Shown here piece by piece: positions 8,069 through 16,945 of a stretch of DNA of 64,000 nt; position 1 is the stretch's first letter, and every line of letters begins with the position of its first letter. The translations under genes and the position numbers were made by a program. This stretch comes from an uncultured Lachnospiraceae bacterium (GTDB lineage Bacteria; Bacillota; Clostridia; Lachnospirales; Lachnospiraceae): assembly GCA_910586255.1 (NCBI GenBank), contig CAJUHR010000003.1, positions 136,191 through 200,190 on the forward strand, given 5' to 3'. The notes beneath the pieces are model-generated. The model had not been told where the DNA came from, did no database searches, and saw nothing but the letters and a program-made list of their open reading frames with translations.

Positions 8069-9066
8069 TGAAAGGGATTAATATTTCCAAATTCAGCAAG
8101 CCCATTATTCTGGCGGTGTTTATGCTGGTGCTGACAGTTTTGCGCCCGTCTAGCTTTTTGACCGTGGGGAATCTGTCCAATGTGCTCTGGTCCGTATCTG
8201 TGTATGGGATCATGGTGTGCGGCACGATTTTTGTATTTCTGATCGGCGGAATTGATCTGTCTATAGGAAGCCTGTGCGGGCTCTGCGCTGTGACGGTTGT
8301 GAAGATTATCCGCTATTTTGAATACTCCAACACAGGAGTTTTGCTGGGGGTCCTGGCCGCGCTGTCCGTGGGAATCCTGGCAGGACTGGTTCATGGTGCC
8401 ATTATCACCAGGTTTCATGTGCCAGCCTTTCTGATCACCTTTGCCACACAGATTATTTTTTTAGGGCTGTCCATGATTCTGACCAACAACAAGATTTTAA
8501 GCTGCTTACAGCCGGAGCTGTTTACGGCTATTGGAATGAAAAAGATTTTCAGCTTTCCGGTTCCCATATATATTATGCTTCTGATTGCCCTGATCAGCTG
8601 GTTCATTCTGCGAAAAACCGTGCTGGGGCGGTATGTATACGCGGTGGGGGGAAACAGTCCGGCCTCCCGTCTGTCCGGCATAAGCGATACAGGAATTACC
8701 GTTTTGGCATATGTATTTTCCGGATTTACCACAGCTATCGGAGGGGTGGTTTTGGCATCCATGACCCAGCAGTGTATGGCAACTACGGGAAGCGGCTACG
8801 AGACGGAGGTGATCACGGCGGCGGTAATCGGCGGCGTCAGCCTTTTAGGCGGGGAGGGCACCGTGTCCGGGGCTTTGTTTGGAGCAATTCTGATCGGGCT
8901 TTTGAACAACGGCCTCAATTTGCTCAGCGTGCCGTCTACGGAGCATGGGCTGGTGAAGGGAATCGTCATTATTGTTGCCGTGGGCTTTGACGCTTTGCAG
9001 CATCAGGAGAAATTCAAAAGCTGGCTGAATCAGTTTAAGATGAAAAAGGTCCAGGGTGCAGCTTAA
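8068..9066 (+). CDS. ABC sugar permease 2 (RbsC family)
   Basis: A 332-residue membrane permease, paralogous to the first permease. It has GTIFVFLIGGIDLSIGSLCG near the N-terminus and AVIGGVSLLGGEGTVSGALF near the C-terminus, with 8-10 hydrophobic segments between. Start ATG 8068 shares its A with the TGA of the ATPase gene, so the two are translationally coupled. With permease 1 it probably forms the heterodimeric pore of this importer. Confidence 0.93.
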   Translation: MKGINISKFSKPIILAVFMLVLTVLRPSSFLTVGNLSNVLWSVSVYGIMVCGTIFVFLIGGIDLSIGSLCGLCAVTVVKIIRYFEYSNTGVLLGVLAALSVGILAGLVHGAIITRFHVPAFLITFATQIIFLGLSMILTNNKILSCLQPELFTAIGMKKIFSFPVPIYIMLLIALISWFILRKTVLGRYVYAVGGNSPASRLSGISDTGITVLAYVFSGFTTAIGGVVLASMTQQCMATTGSGYETEVITAAVIGGVSLLGGEGTVSGALFGAILIGLLNNGLNLLSVPSTEHGLVKGIVIIVAVGFDALQHQEKFKSWLNQFKMKKVQGAA

Positions 9067-9155
9067 GGGCATATCGGTTTGTACCTGATAAAGCGGAACA
9101 TGCAGTATTTACAGAATATGATGTGCTGAGAGATATGTACAGAATGGAGGAAAGG

Positions 9156-10064
9156 ATGAAAAAGATTGATGCACACCTGCATTTGGCTCAGGTTGTAGCC
9201 GGATATTGCAGGAGAGGAGAGCTGCGGGCCATTGGAGATGGAAAGGCCAGGTGGGGAAACGGTGAGATATTTCAGCTTTTTCCGGAGGAGTTTGGGGACA
9301 CCTGCTTTCTGGCAGAGCGGGCCATAGAGATCATGGACAAAAACCAGGTGGAGAAGGCAGTGCTGATGCACGGGAGTATGTACGGATTTCAGAATGGCTA
9401 TCATTATGAAGTGCTTAAAAGGTATCCGGACCGGTTCTGCCCATCTTGTACGGTGGATCCTTTTATGACCAATCACATGGAGACTTTAAAATATTATCTG
9501 GAAGAACAGAAATTCCATCTTGTAAAGTTTGAAGTCAGCTCAGGGGGCGGCCTCATGGGCTGTCACGATCCCTTTGACCTGTCTGGAGAGCGGATGATGG
9601 AGATATACCGGCTGATTGAGAAAAATAAGGGTGTGGTGGCTCTTGATGTGGGGGATATTTCCATGGACAGCCATCAGCCCTGGGCTCTTGCAAAAATTGC
9701 CGGCGAATACCCGGGGCTTAAGCTGGTTATCTGTCATCTGCTGGCGCCTGTGAGGGGAAGGGAGCGGGAGTGGAAGCTGAGTCTGGAGCTTTTGAACCGG
9801 GAAAATGTGTGGTTTGACATTGCGGCACTGCCAAAGATCCTGACACCGGATGTTTATCCTTATCCTGAAACCATGAAGTATTTGGCAATGGCAAAGGAGA
9901 TTCTGGGAGCTAAGAAGCTTCTCTGGGGAACCGATGCCCCCTTTGCGGCAACCCAGGATACCTATGAGCATCTGTGTGATTATCTGGAAAAGGGAACCGT
10001 CTTTACCGGGGAAGAGCTTGAGAGGGTGTATTACGGTAACAGCTGTCAGGTATACTTTTCCTGA
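9156..10064 (+). CDS. Amidohydrolase-superfamily (amidohydrolase 2) TIM-barrel hydrolase
   Basis: A 302-residue metal-dependent hydrolase. It starts MKKIDAHLHLAQ, whose HxH provides the first metal ligands. ICHLL supplies a His, and WGTDAPF near the C-terminus supplies the conserved catalytic Asp of the COG2159 group. Start ATG 9156 follows GGAGGAAAGG; in-frame codons from 9123 precede the ribosome site. Members act as lactonases, decarboxylases or amidases. Position after a sugar importer makes hydrolysis of an imported sugar lactone or acid derivative plausible (inference). No N-terminal signal, so cytoplasmic. Confidence 0.85.
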   Translation: MKKIDAHLHLAQVVAGYCRRGELRAIGDGKARWGNGEIFQLFPEEFGDTCFLAERAIEIMDKNQVEKAVLMHGSMYGFQNGYHYEVLKRYPDRFCPSCTVDPFMTNHMETLKYYLEEQKFHLVKFEVSSGGGLMGCHDPFDLSGERMMEIYRLIEKNKGVVALDVGDISMDSHQPWALAKIAGEYPGLKLVICHLLAPVRGREREWKLSLELLNRENVWFDIAALPKILTPDVYPYPETMKYLAMAKEILGAKKLLWGTDAPFAATQDTYEHLCDYLEKGTVFTGEELERVYYGNSCQVYFS

Positions 10065-10095
10065 GGTTTTGGTTGCGGCGAATATCCGAGAGAGC

Positions 10096-10114
10096 CCCGG
10101 CCGGTTCGGCCGGG
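10096..10114 (+). terminator. GC-rich hairpin after the amidohydrolase gene
   Basis: Perfect 8-bp stem CCCGGCCG-GTT-CGGCCGGG, 32 nt after the amidohydrolase stop codon. No T run follows, so it may be a pause or mRNA 3'-end stabiliser rather than an intrinsic terminator. The cupin gene follows about 100 nt later. Confidence 0.35.
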
Positions 10115-10211
10115 TATGATAAAAGGAATAGCTTCAGGGGTATCTGAACGGTTACCCGGTGCAAAGCTGTTGCAAAATGAGTGACAATAGTCAGCAGAGA
10201 GGAGAGAGTGA

Positions 10212-10583
10212 ATGATCCGGAGAAAGGAAGATGTCAGAAGCACTCGAAAGCCGGCCCCCTTTCAGGGAACAGGGGAAATTCTGGTGCGTGATTTGCTGGA
10301 AGGGCCGAATGAGCTGTACCAGAAAGGTCGGGTGTTTGCCCATACAACTATATATCCGGGAGCCGGAATCGGCTACCATATCCATCAAAACGAGTCGGAA
10401 ACCTATTATATTCTCAGCGGGACGGCAATATTCAATGATAATGGAAGAGAGGTATTGATAGGCCCCGGCGATGTGACATTTACTGGTGACGGGGAAGGCC
10501 ATGGAATTCAGGCAGCCGGCGAGGGGCCGGTGGAGATGATTGCCCTGATTCTATACCATCACCTGAACGGCGAACCGTCATAA
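10212..10583 (+). CDS. Small single-domain cupin protein
   Basis: A 123-residue cupin_2 barrel. Motif 1 is seen as GIGYHIHQNESETYYILSG (metal-binding His-x-His, Glu), and motif 2 as GPGDVTFTGDGEGHGIQ (Gly-Asp and the late His). The start follows GAGAGGAGAG. Small cupins of this kind act as sugar isomerases, dioxygenase-like enzymes or ligand sensors; this sequence does not decide. It lies between the ABC/amidohydrolase operon and the LacI gene, so it may belong to either unit. A sugar-binding or isomerase role is inferred from context only. Confidence 0.82.
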   Translation: MIRRKEDVRSTRKPAPFQGTGEILVRDLLEGPNELYQKGRVFAHTTIYPGAGIGYHIHQNESETYYILSGTAIFNDNGREVLIGPGDVTFTGDGEGHGIQAAGEGPVEMIALILYHHLNGEPS

Positions 10584-10592
10584 TCACCAAAA

Positions 10593-10688
10593 AAACAATC
10601 GATTGCAATGGAGAAAACCTCAATAATTAGGTGTAATTCACAAGAAACCAAAAGCCCTCTTGTGTGCCGGTCTGAAATAATGTATAGT
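10593..10688 (+). promoter_or_regulatory. lacI-type gene promoter with upstream operator
   Basis: Operator-like AAACAATCGATTGCAA at 10593-10608, matching 13 of 16 positions of the perfect palindrome at 12105-12120. Downstream promoter: TTGTGT (10660-10665), 17 bases, TATAGT (10683-10688). This suggests the regulator controls its own gene. CcpA cre sites look broadly similar and are an alternative reading. Confidence 0.55.
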
Positions 10689-10743
10689 AAATGAAAAAGA
10701 ACAGAACCATTATGGGATTTTTGGATATTGAGGTGTTAAAAAC

Positions 10744-11736
10744 GTGACCATTTATGACATAGCCCGTGAAGCAGGGGTGGCAGCCAGCACGGTGTCCCGG
10801 GTGATTAACAACAAGCCGGGAATCAAGACGGAGACCCGGCGGCGGGTTCAGGAGCTTTTGAAGAAATACAACTACATACCAGATGCGGCCGCCCGGGGGC
10901 TGGTTATGCAGTCATCCAGACTGGTGGGAATTCTGATTGTGGATATTCGGGTGGCGCACCATGTGGACAGCGCGTTTGTCATTGAGCAGGAGCTGACAAA
11001 GCGGGGATACTGCTGCATCATTATGAGCACCGGCCCCAGGGATGCGGATAAGGCAGAATATATTCGCATATTAGAACAGCGCCGTGTGGAGGGCGTCATT
11101 TTGATGGGGTCTATGTTTGAGACGGAGGCTGTGGAGGAGAGTATAAAAAAGCATCTTCCCAAGGTGCCCATTGTGATGGTGAATGGTTATCTGAAGCTTC
11201 CCAATGTGTCCGGTGTGATCGTGGATGAGGACACAGGGGTGGGTAAATGTGTGGATCTCTTGTGGAAAAAGGGTAAGACAAGGATTGCCTTTGTGCTGGA
11301 TTCGGTATCCCCGGCCAACAGACGCAAGCAGCAGGGGTATTGTGACGGCATGCGGCGGCACGGGACAGGGGAAGAAGGTCTGTGGCTGTATGAGATGGAG
11401 GAAAGCTCCGTTATGGCCGGGTATGAGATCACTCTGCGCGTCTTGGATGAGCATCCCGATATACAGGGGATTATCTACACGATCGATCTGGTGGCAGTGG
11501 GCGGTGTCCGCGCGGCCTGGGACAGGGGGTATGACGTTCCGGAGCGTCTGGGACTTGTGGGGATCGATAACAGTATTTACGGGGAGATCTGTATGCCAAA
11601 GCTGACAACTCTGGACAACCGGCTTCAGGCGCTCAGTGAGTCTGCGGCAACGATTCTCAGGGAAGGCCTGGAAGGGAAGGTTCAGAGTAAGAAGATGATG
11701 ATGTTTTCGGAGATTATTGAGAGGGAGAGTACGTAA
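10744..11736 (+). CDS. LacI-family transcriptional regulator
   Basis: A 330-residue repressor. The N-terminal helix-turn-helix and hinge (TIYDIAREAGVAASTVSRVI, then Lys/Arg-rich helix and PDAAARGL) are typical of LacI/GalR proteins. A periplasmic-binding-like effector domain follows (VGILIVDIRV, then GVILMGSMFE, IVMVNGY and LGLVGIDNSIYG). The start is GTG 10744, eight bases after GAGGTG. Operators resembling TTGCAATCGATTGCAA occur before this gene and twice over the promoters of the downstream dehydrogenase/TRAP operon. It is therefore probably an autoregulated repressor of that operon, induced by the transported sugar acid or a derivative. Confidence 0.92.
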   Translation: MTIYDIAREAGVAASTVSRVINNKPGIKTETRRRVQELLKKYNYIPDAAARGLVMQSSRLVGILIVDIRVAHHVDSAFVIEQELTKRGYCCIIMSTGPRDADKAEYIRILEQRRVEGVILMGSMFETEAVEESIKKHLPKVPIVMVNGYLKLPNVSGVIVDEDTGVGKCVDLLWKKGKTRIAFVLDSVSPANRRKQQGYCDGMRRHGTGEEGLWLYEMEESSVMAGYEITLRVLDEHPDIQGIIYTIDLVAVGGVRAAWDRGYDVPERLGLVGIDNSIYGEICMPKLTTLDNRLQALSESAATILREGLEGKVQSKKMMMFSEIIEREST

Positions 11737-11751
11737 GAGAGTGTGTTTGCC

Positions 11752-11785
11752 CCGTCAGCAGCCGTGAGGCGCTGGCGGTTTTTTT
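11752..11785 (+). terminator. Rho-independent terminator of the lacI-type gene
   Basis: Stem CCGTCAGC (11752-11759) with GCTGGCGG (11771-11778), one G-T pair, followed by seven T. It starts 16 nt after the LacI stop codon. Confidence 0.8.
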
Positions 11786-11932
11786 GTGCAGGCGCATGTT
11801 TTGCAACGGGGATGCGGCCTGGCGAGAATGTGTCAGGGAGTGCCAAGATGAGGAGATTCCCGGCAATGCTGTGGGAAGGCTGCTGTTTGCGGTCCAGGAT
11901 AAAGGGCAGAATGTGATGGGGAGAGCATTAAA

Positions 11933-11948
11933 TTGCAATCGATTACGA
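11933..11948. promoter_or_regulatory. Distal LacI-type operator
   Basis: TTGCAATCGATTACGA, 13 of 16 matches to the palindrome at 12105-12120. It lies about 170 bp upstream of that site, a distance compatible with repression looping. The rest of 11786-12064 shows no convincing gene. Confidence 0.5.
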
Positions 11949-12064
11949 AAAAATGTGATGGAGATAGTATGAAGAGACTCGAAGGATGAGAAAACGGGAT
12001 AAAACTGGGAATTTAGCACAAAAAATAGGCGTAAAAAATGTGAAATAACACAACGATAACGGGC

Positions 12065-12120
12065 TTGAAAAGGGAGGAAAACTGTGTTATTATAATATCA
12101 CAAATTGCAATCGATTGCAA
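12065..12120 (+). promoter_or_regulatory. Promoter P1 and perfect LacI operator before the TRAP operon
   Basis: TTGAAA (12065-12070), 17 bases, TATTAT (12088-12093). It is followed immediately by the perfect 16-bp palindrome TTGCAATCGATTGCAA (12105-12120) across the expected transcription start. This is the classical geometry for LacI-type repression by blocking initiation. Confidence 0.65.
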
Positions 12121-12384
12121 AAATAAAAGATTCACCATGATTTACGATTCTGTTTCAGAGGAGAAGTGTGCAGGACAACGGAGTGCGGGTGTTGGTATTA
12201 TTGAAGCGGGAGGTTTTGGCTGACCGGGGAGAGGAAATTGACCTGCGAGAGGGCGGAAGGGAATGTACACAATTCCGGAGGTTGCAGGATTATAAGGGAA
12301 TTTAATACAATTTCCGTTAAAAAATTGTGAAAGACTTACAAAAACAAATTGGGTAATTTGTACAAAATAGTGAACGAAATGCAG

Positions 12385-12434
12385 TTGAAATGGATAGTGA
12401 ATTATGATAAAATTTAATCTACAATCGATTGCAA
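12385..12434 (+). promoter_or_regulatory. Promoter P2 and LacI operator before the TRAP operon
   Basis: TTGAAA (12385-12390), 17 bases, TAAAAT (12408-12413). An operator copy CTACAATCGATTGCAA follows at 12419-12434, over the expected start site. P2 gives a leader of about 65 nt before the dehydrogenase gene. The segment between P1 and P2 (12121-12384) is leader with no convincing coding sequence. Confidence 0.6.
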
Positions 12435-12486
12435 AAATTGTAGATGTGAAAAATGTATTAAATAAGAAAAAGAAAGGATTAAAACG

Positions 12487-13491
12487 ATGTTAAGAATCAA
12501 GTATGATGAGCTGTTAAAGGAATTTGAGCGCGTACTGATCAGCAGAGGTTTTAACGAGAAAAATGCATTGGATGCAGCCACAGTTTTTGCACAGAACAGT
12601 CTGGATGGGATCTACAGCCATGGGATCAACCGTTTCCCCCGTGTGGTAGAGTACCTGGATAAAGGAGAGATCAATCCGGATGTGGTAGCCACCTGCGAGA
12701 TGTCTATGGGAGCCATCGAGCGGTGGGAGGGGCACAGAGGTTTTGGTCCTTTGAATGCCAAGCAGGCGATGGACCGGGCTATCGAGCTGGCGAAGCAGTA
12801 CGGCATCGGAATGGTGGCGCTGGGCAACAGCAACCATTGGATGCGGGGCGGCAGCTACGGCTGGCAGGCCGCTAATGCAGGCTGCATTGGTATCTGCTGG
12901 TCCAACACTATGCCAAATATGCCGGCATGGGGCGGCAAGGACAGAAAGATCGGCAACAATCCGCTGATTCTGGCTGTGCCCAAAAGCAATGGTGACCATG
13001 TGGTAGTGGACTGTGCGGTATCGCAGTTTTCCTACGGCAAGATCGAGGAAGCAAGGCTTAAGGGCCAGCAGCTTCCGGTACCGGGCGGCTATGACGAGGA
13101 CGGCAATCTGACTACCGACCCGGCAGCGATTGAGAAAACATGGAGAGTGCTTCCCATGGGATATTGGAAGGGAAGCGGCATTTCTGTACTGCTGGATCTG
13201 ATTTCCACCGTGCTTACCAATGCCAACTCTGTTCAGAAGATTGGAACCTTTGGGGATGAAATAGGACTGTCCCAGATTATGATCGCCATCGACCCGGCGA
13301 AGTTTAATGATGCCGAGACCACGGATCGGATCGTAGACGAGCTGGTGGCGGATATTAAGTCTTCCATTCCGGCCCGGGAGGGAGGAAAGGTTTTCTACCC
13401 CGGTGAGATTGAGATCAACAACCGGAAGGAAAACATGGAGAACGGTATCCCGGTGATCGAAGAGAAGTGGAATGCGATCCGGGCAATGTAA
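12487..13491 (+). CDS. yiaK: YiaK-like 2,3-diketo-L-gulonate reductase (Ldh_2 family)
   Basis: A 334-residue NAD(P)H-dependent oxidoreductase of the malate/L-lactate dehydrogenase 2 family. It aligns closely by eye with E. coli YiaK/DlgD: shared RVLISRG, YSHGINRFPR (catalytic His), NSNHWMRGGSYGWQAA, GICWSNT and RVLPMGYWKGSG. YiaK reduces 2,3-diketo-L-gulonate in L-ascorbate/keto-gulonate catabolism. The start follows AGAAAGGATTAAAACG. It is the first gene before a DctPQM TRAP transporter, as in E. coli yiaKLMNO. The kinase, decarboxylase and epimerase genes of the E. coli pathway are absent here. The exact substrate should be treated as probable, not proven. Confidence 0.87.
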   Translation: MLRIKYDELLKEFERVLISRGFNEKNALDAATVFAQNSLDGIYSHGINRFPRVVEYLDKGEINPDVVATCEMSMGAIERWEGHRGFGPLNAKQAMDRAIELAKQYGIGMVALGNSNHWMRGGSYGWQAANAGCIGICWSNTMPNMPAWGGKDRKIGNNPLILAVPKSNGDHVVVDCAVSQFSYGKIEEARLKGQQLPVPGGYDEDGNLTTDPAAIEKTWRVLPMGYWKGSGISVLLDLISTVLTNANSVQKIGTFGDEIGLSQIMIAIDPAKFNDAETTDRIVDELVADIKSSIPAREGGKVFYPGEIEINNRKENMENGIPVIEEKWNAIRAM

Positions 13492-13598
13492 GCCGGTTCG
13501 TCATTTGCATCGATTGCTGAGTTACACTGTGCGTTACACCACTGTTATGGGGGAAGACGTGGCGTAAAATAATAAGGAAAGAGAAGGGGAATTTTATT

Positions 13599-14720
13599 AT
13601 GAAGAAGAAAGTATCATTGTTATTGGCAGGCGCCCTGATGGCAGCATCTTTGGCAGGCTGCGGACCGACTCCGCCGGCGGCAGCTCCGGCGGCTCCGGCA
13701 GCTCCCGCGGCAGGCGGCGAGACCACAGCGGCAGCGGCAGGCGGCGGTGAGGCAGCAGCTCCGGCAGCTGACACATCCAATGCCGAGCTGAACCTGATCA
13801 TTGCTTCCAACCAGACCTCCTTAGACAATCCTTACTCTTATGGCATGGATAAGTTCAAAGAAGTGCTGGAGGATATTTCCGGCGGCAAGATTTCCGTGAC
13901 CGTACATAAGGGAACCTTAGGTGAGAACGAGAACGAGCTGATTGAGAAACTGGAGATGGGCGCTGCTTCCATGGTAGTTGCCTCCCCGGGTTTTATGACT
14001 GCAATCGGCGTGCCGGAAGTGGATATTTTCTCTCTGAATTATCTGTTTGACAGCTTTGACCACTGGGAGAAGTGCCTGGACGGTGAGTTCGGCGACAAGA
14101 TGAAAACGACCGTTAGCGAGAAGACAGGCAACAACTTCCGCATTATGGCTTACTGGTCCTCTTCCGTCCGTGACTACTACGGAAAGAAAGACATTACCAA
14201 GCCGGATGATTTGAAGGGCATGACCATCCGTACCCAGTCCTCTCAGGTACAGCAGGACTTCTGGAAGGCATGTGGCGCGATCCCCACTTCTGTGGCATGG
14301 GGCGAGCTGTATCAGGCTTTGCAGCAGGGCGTTGTGGATTCTGCTGAGAACGACTACACCAGCTTTATGCTAAAAGAGCATCACAAGACTGACAACGGTA
14401 AGCACATTGCCGAGACCCATCACGACTATACCACCCGTCTGCTTTTGATGAACGGCCATTACTATGACGGTCTGACTGACGAGCAGAAGGCATGGATTGA
14501 CGAGGCTGTTGAGGCCTGCACCAAGGAAGAGAGAGAGGTTGTTTACCGTATGTTCAAGGAGTCCAAGGAAAAGGTTATCGCTGACGGCGCTGTTGTAACC
14601 AATTTTGAGGATCTGGACATTGATGCGTTCAAGGCTCTGGCTCTGCCGATTCAGGATAAGTTCGCGGCTGACAACAACATGACCGCTGAGCTTGAGATGA
14701 TCCGTGCAGCAGCTGAATAA
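13599..14720 (+). CDS. TRAP transporter substrate-binding lipoprotein (DctP/YiaO type)
   Basis: A 373-residue exported binding protein. The signal ends in lipobox LAGC (about residue 22). A low-complexity Ala/Pro/Gly linker of about 40 residues follows, rich in repeated gcg/gca codons, then a DctP fold with NPYSYGMDKFKEVLEDIS, the conserved RTQSSQVQQDFWKACGA segment with the carboxylate-binding Arg, and VVDSAENDYTSF. Lipid anchoring replaces the soluble periplasmic protein of Gram-negative systems. It lies 107 nt after the YiaK-like gene. A 282-nt gap separates it from the permease genes, which may allow binding protein to be made in excess. Confidence 0.92.
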   Translation: MKKKVSLLLAGALMAASLAGCGPTPPAAAPAAPAAPAAGGETTAAAAGGGEAAAPAADTSNAELNLIIASNQTSLDNPYSYGMDKFKEVLEDISGGKISVTVHKGTLGENENELIEKLEMGAASMVVASPGFMTAIGVPEVDIFSLNYLFDSFDHWEKCLDGEFGDKMKTTVSEKTGNNFRIMAYWSSSVRDYYGKKDITKPDDLKGMTIRTQSSQVQQDFWKACGAIPTSVAWGELYQALQQGVVDSAENDYTSFMLKEHHKTDNGKHIAETHHDYTTRLLLMNGHYYDGLTDEQKAWIDEAVEACTKEEREVVYRMFKESKEKVIADGAVVTNFEDLDIDAFKALALPIQDKFAADNNMTAELEMIRAAAE

Positions 14721-15002
14721 AGTCTGACTTTGTACAATGTACTCAGTCAGGGGCTGTCCGAACGCGGCGAATGGGAGTTTAGGTTTCCCATCTGCTGTGA
14801 AGGACAGGAATCTGAAGCGGAAATCAAGATTTTCAGGACGCGGCAGTCACCTGGGAGACTGGGTGGCTGTTGTTCCGTTTAAAGACATGTAAAGAAAATG
14901 TTAAAAGTTTGCAGCAGGGTATGATATGGCTGTGAAAGAGAGCTTTTGCGGCAGATATCTGAACTGTTACAGGAATTTTAACTTTGATTAAGGAGAAGAA
15001 AA
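14721..15002 (+). other. Intercistronic region between TRAP binding protein and permeases
   Basis: No gene is visible. Two hairpins can be drawn: CTGACT/AGTCAG at 14724-14750 directly after the stop, and CAGTCACC/GGTGGCTG near 14845-14870. Neither has a strong T run. They could stabilise the upstream mRNA or attenuate read-through so that the binding protein exceeds the permease; this is inference. Confidence 0.4.
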
Positions 15003-15488
15003 ATGAAGAAAGCGATTGAGATGATGCAGAAGATCCAGGTTGCGATCGGCGGATTCTTCCTGTGCGTATTCCTTCTCACGGTTGTGTTCCAGATGCTTTC
15101 CCGCTATATAGGGATTGCGGCTACCTGGACGGAGGATGTATCCATGTATTCCTTTATCTGGGCGGTATTTATGGGGGCCGGCGCCATGGTTTATGAGAAG
15201 AGGCATTTTGCTTTTACATCCATCAGCGACATGCTGAAGAATGAAAAGGCAAAAAGTATCCTGTCGATTGTGATTTCTCTGATTATGCTGTATTTTGCAA
15301 TTTTGATGGCTTACTATGGTTTTAAGGTAACCAAGCAGTTCTGGAATTATACTTGGGTGAATATTCCGTCCTTTAAGAGGGGCCCCACCTGGCTGTGCCT
15401 TCCTCTGTGCGGCATTACCTCTGCGGTTTATCTGGTTTACCTGATTTTCGAGGATATTACTAATTTGGGGAAAGGGGGCAATAAATAA
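15003..15488 (+). CDS. TRAP transporter small permease (DctQ/YiaM type)
   Basis: A 161-residue membrane protein with four hydrophobic helices (FFLCVFLLTVVFQML, YSFIWAVFMGAGAM, SIVISLIMLYFAILM and the C-terminal LPLCGITSAVYLVYLIF), matching the DctQ topology. The start follows AAGGAGAAGAAAA. It overlaps the large permease start by one base. DctQ subunits associate with DctM and are essential for TRAP transport, probably scaffolding the large subunit. Confidence 0.9.
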   Translation: MKKAIEMMQKIQVAIGGFFLCVFLLTVVFQMLSRYIGIAATWTEDVSMYSFIWAVFMGAGAMVYEKRHFAFTSISDMLKNEKAKSILSIVISLIMLYFAILMAYYGFKVTKQFWNYTWVNIPSFKRGPTWLCLPLCGITSAVYLVYLIFEDITNLGKGGNK

Positions 15489-16774
15489 TGGGTGCAATCT
15501 TAGTTATAATGTTCGTCCTTTTCGTGGCGCTGGGTGTCCCGATTTCTTTTGCCCTGGGCGTGGTATCCTTTACAGGTATCGCATCTCTGGCGCAGATTCC
15601 CAACACGGTTGTTTTCTCCAAGATGTTTAACGGCTTAAACAGCTTTACGCTTCTGGCGGTTCCGCTGTTTATTCTGGCGGCAAACCTGATGAATGAGGGC
15701 GAGATCACCGAGAAGCTGATTGACTGCTGTAATGCTCTGGTAGGCCATTTCCGCGGCGGTCTGGCATACTCCAACGTGCTGGTGTCCATGATTTTTGCCG
15801 GTATCTCCGGATCCTCTCAGGCAGATACTGCCGGTGTAGGTAAGATCTTTATTCCTGCCATGGAGAAGCAGGGTTACGACAAGGGAACCTCAGTAGGCGT
15901 CACGGCGGCATCGTCCACCTTGGGTTCGATCATACCGCCCAGTATTACCATGGTGGTATATGCAGGTATTGCCAATGTCAGTACCGGCGCCTTGTTTATG
16001 TCAGGCCTGGTACCCGGGATTATGCTGGGTTTGGCTATGATGGCTGTGGTAAAAATGTATTCCAAGAAGAAAAACTTCCCCAAGTGTGAGAAGGTGTCTC
16101 CGAAGGATGCCATGAAGCTGGTCTGGCAGTCCATGCCGGCGCTTCTGACCCCGATCATCCTGATCGGCGGTATTGTTTCCGGACTGTTTACCCCCACCGA
16201 GTCTGCGGCATTTGCCAGCATGTATGCACTGCTGGTGGGCCTGTTCTTCTACCGGACCATCAAGGTGAAGAACCTGCCGAGGATTCTGATTGAGACCATG
16301 AAGATGTCCTCCTTATCCCTGTTTGCACTGGCCACGGCCAATGCTCTGGGCGAGCTGCTCAGCTATTATCAGCTGAACGTGATCGTGCAGCAGTTCTTTG
16401 CGAACATGGCCGGCGGCTGGCTGGTATTTTTGTTGGTAGTGGTGGCGTTCTTTATGTTTGTAGGTACGTTTATGGATGCGGTTCCGGCTATGATCCTGTT
16501 TGTGCCGATCATCCTTCCCGCATCCAATGCCCTGGGCATCAGCCCCATTATTTTGGGCCTGATTATTGTGGTTACTCTGGCTCTGGGCCTGGTTACTCCG
16601 CCCTATGGCCTGTGCCTGCTGATTGCTTCCTCCATCAGCGGAATCACCATTGAGGATGCCTTTAAGGGAACTCTTCCTTATTTCCTGTCCTCGATTCTGG
16701 TACTGATGCTTTTGGTGCTGTTCCCCATGGCATGGCTGGCGCTTCCTGCTATGTTGTTCCCGGGATTGTTCTAA
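15488..16774 (+). CDS. TRAP transporter large permease (DctM/YiaN type)
   Basis: A 428-residue protein with about 12 hydrophobic segments, the length and topology of DctM. Typical stretches are LGVPISFALGVVSF, FAGISGSSQADTAGVGKIF (the first scoop-loop SSxA/G motif) and GLVTPPYGLCLLIASSISG near the C-terminus. It drives sodium- or proton-coupled uptake of the ligand delivered by the DctP lipoprotein. It overlaps the DctQ gene by one base and is the last gene of the operon, followed by a strong terminator. Confidence 0.94.
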   Translation: MGAILVIMFVLFVALGVPISFALGVVSFTGIASLAQIPNTVVFSKMFNGLNSFTLLAVPLFILAANLMNEGEITEKLIDCCNALVGHFRGGLAYSNVLVSMIFAGISGSSQADTAGVGKIFIPAMEKQGYDKGTSVGVTAASSTLGSIIPPSITMVVYAGIANVSTGALFMSGLVPGIMLGLAMMAVVKMYSKKKNFPKCEKVSPKDAMKLVWQSMPALLTPIILIGGIVSGLFTPTESAAFASMYALLVGLFFYRTIKVKNLPRILIETMKMSSLSLFALATANALGELLSYYQLNVIVQQFFANMAGGWLVFLLVVVAFFMFVGTFMDAVPAMILFVPIILPASNALGISPIILGLIIVVTLALGLVTPPYGLCLLIASSISGITIEDAFKGTLPYFLSSILVLMLLVLFPMAWLALPAMLFPGLF

Positions 16775-16838
16775 GAGGTTTTACTTGGGATAAGGTCTGA
16801 TTGTGGAACGTGATTGGAAATAGTTAAAATGACATGAA

Positions 16839-16873
16839 AAACCGGCCCCTTTTTGAGGGGCCGGTTTGATTTT
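16839..16873 (+). terminator. Rho-independent terminator of the TRAP operon
   Basis: Perfect 12-bp stem AAACCGGCCCCT / AGGGGCCGGTTT (arms 16839-16850 and 16856-16867), loop TTTTG, followed by GATTTTT. Confidence 0.9.
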
Positions 16874-16945
16874 TGAAAACAAGGCAGTGCATGGATGAAC
16901 AGTAACCAATAGTTACATAATGGCAAACGAGTTTTCGGCACTGCC

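Noticed and set aside
12139..12225. Leader peptide of 28 codons before promoter P2
   Set aside because: No ribosome site and no sign of attenuation structure; likely chance.
13415..13828. Ala/Pro-rich minus-strand frame
   Set aside because: It is the antisense shadow of the low-complexity linker of the TRAP binding protein.
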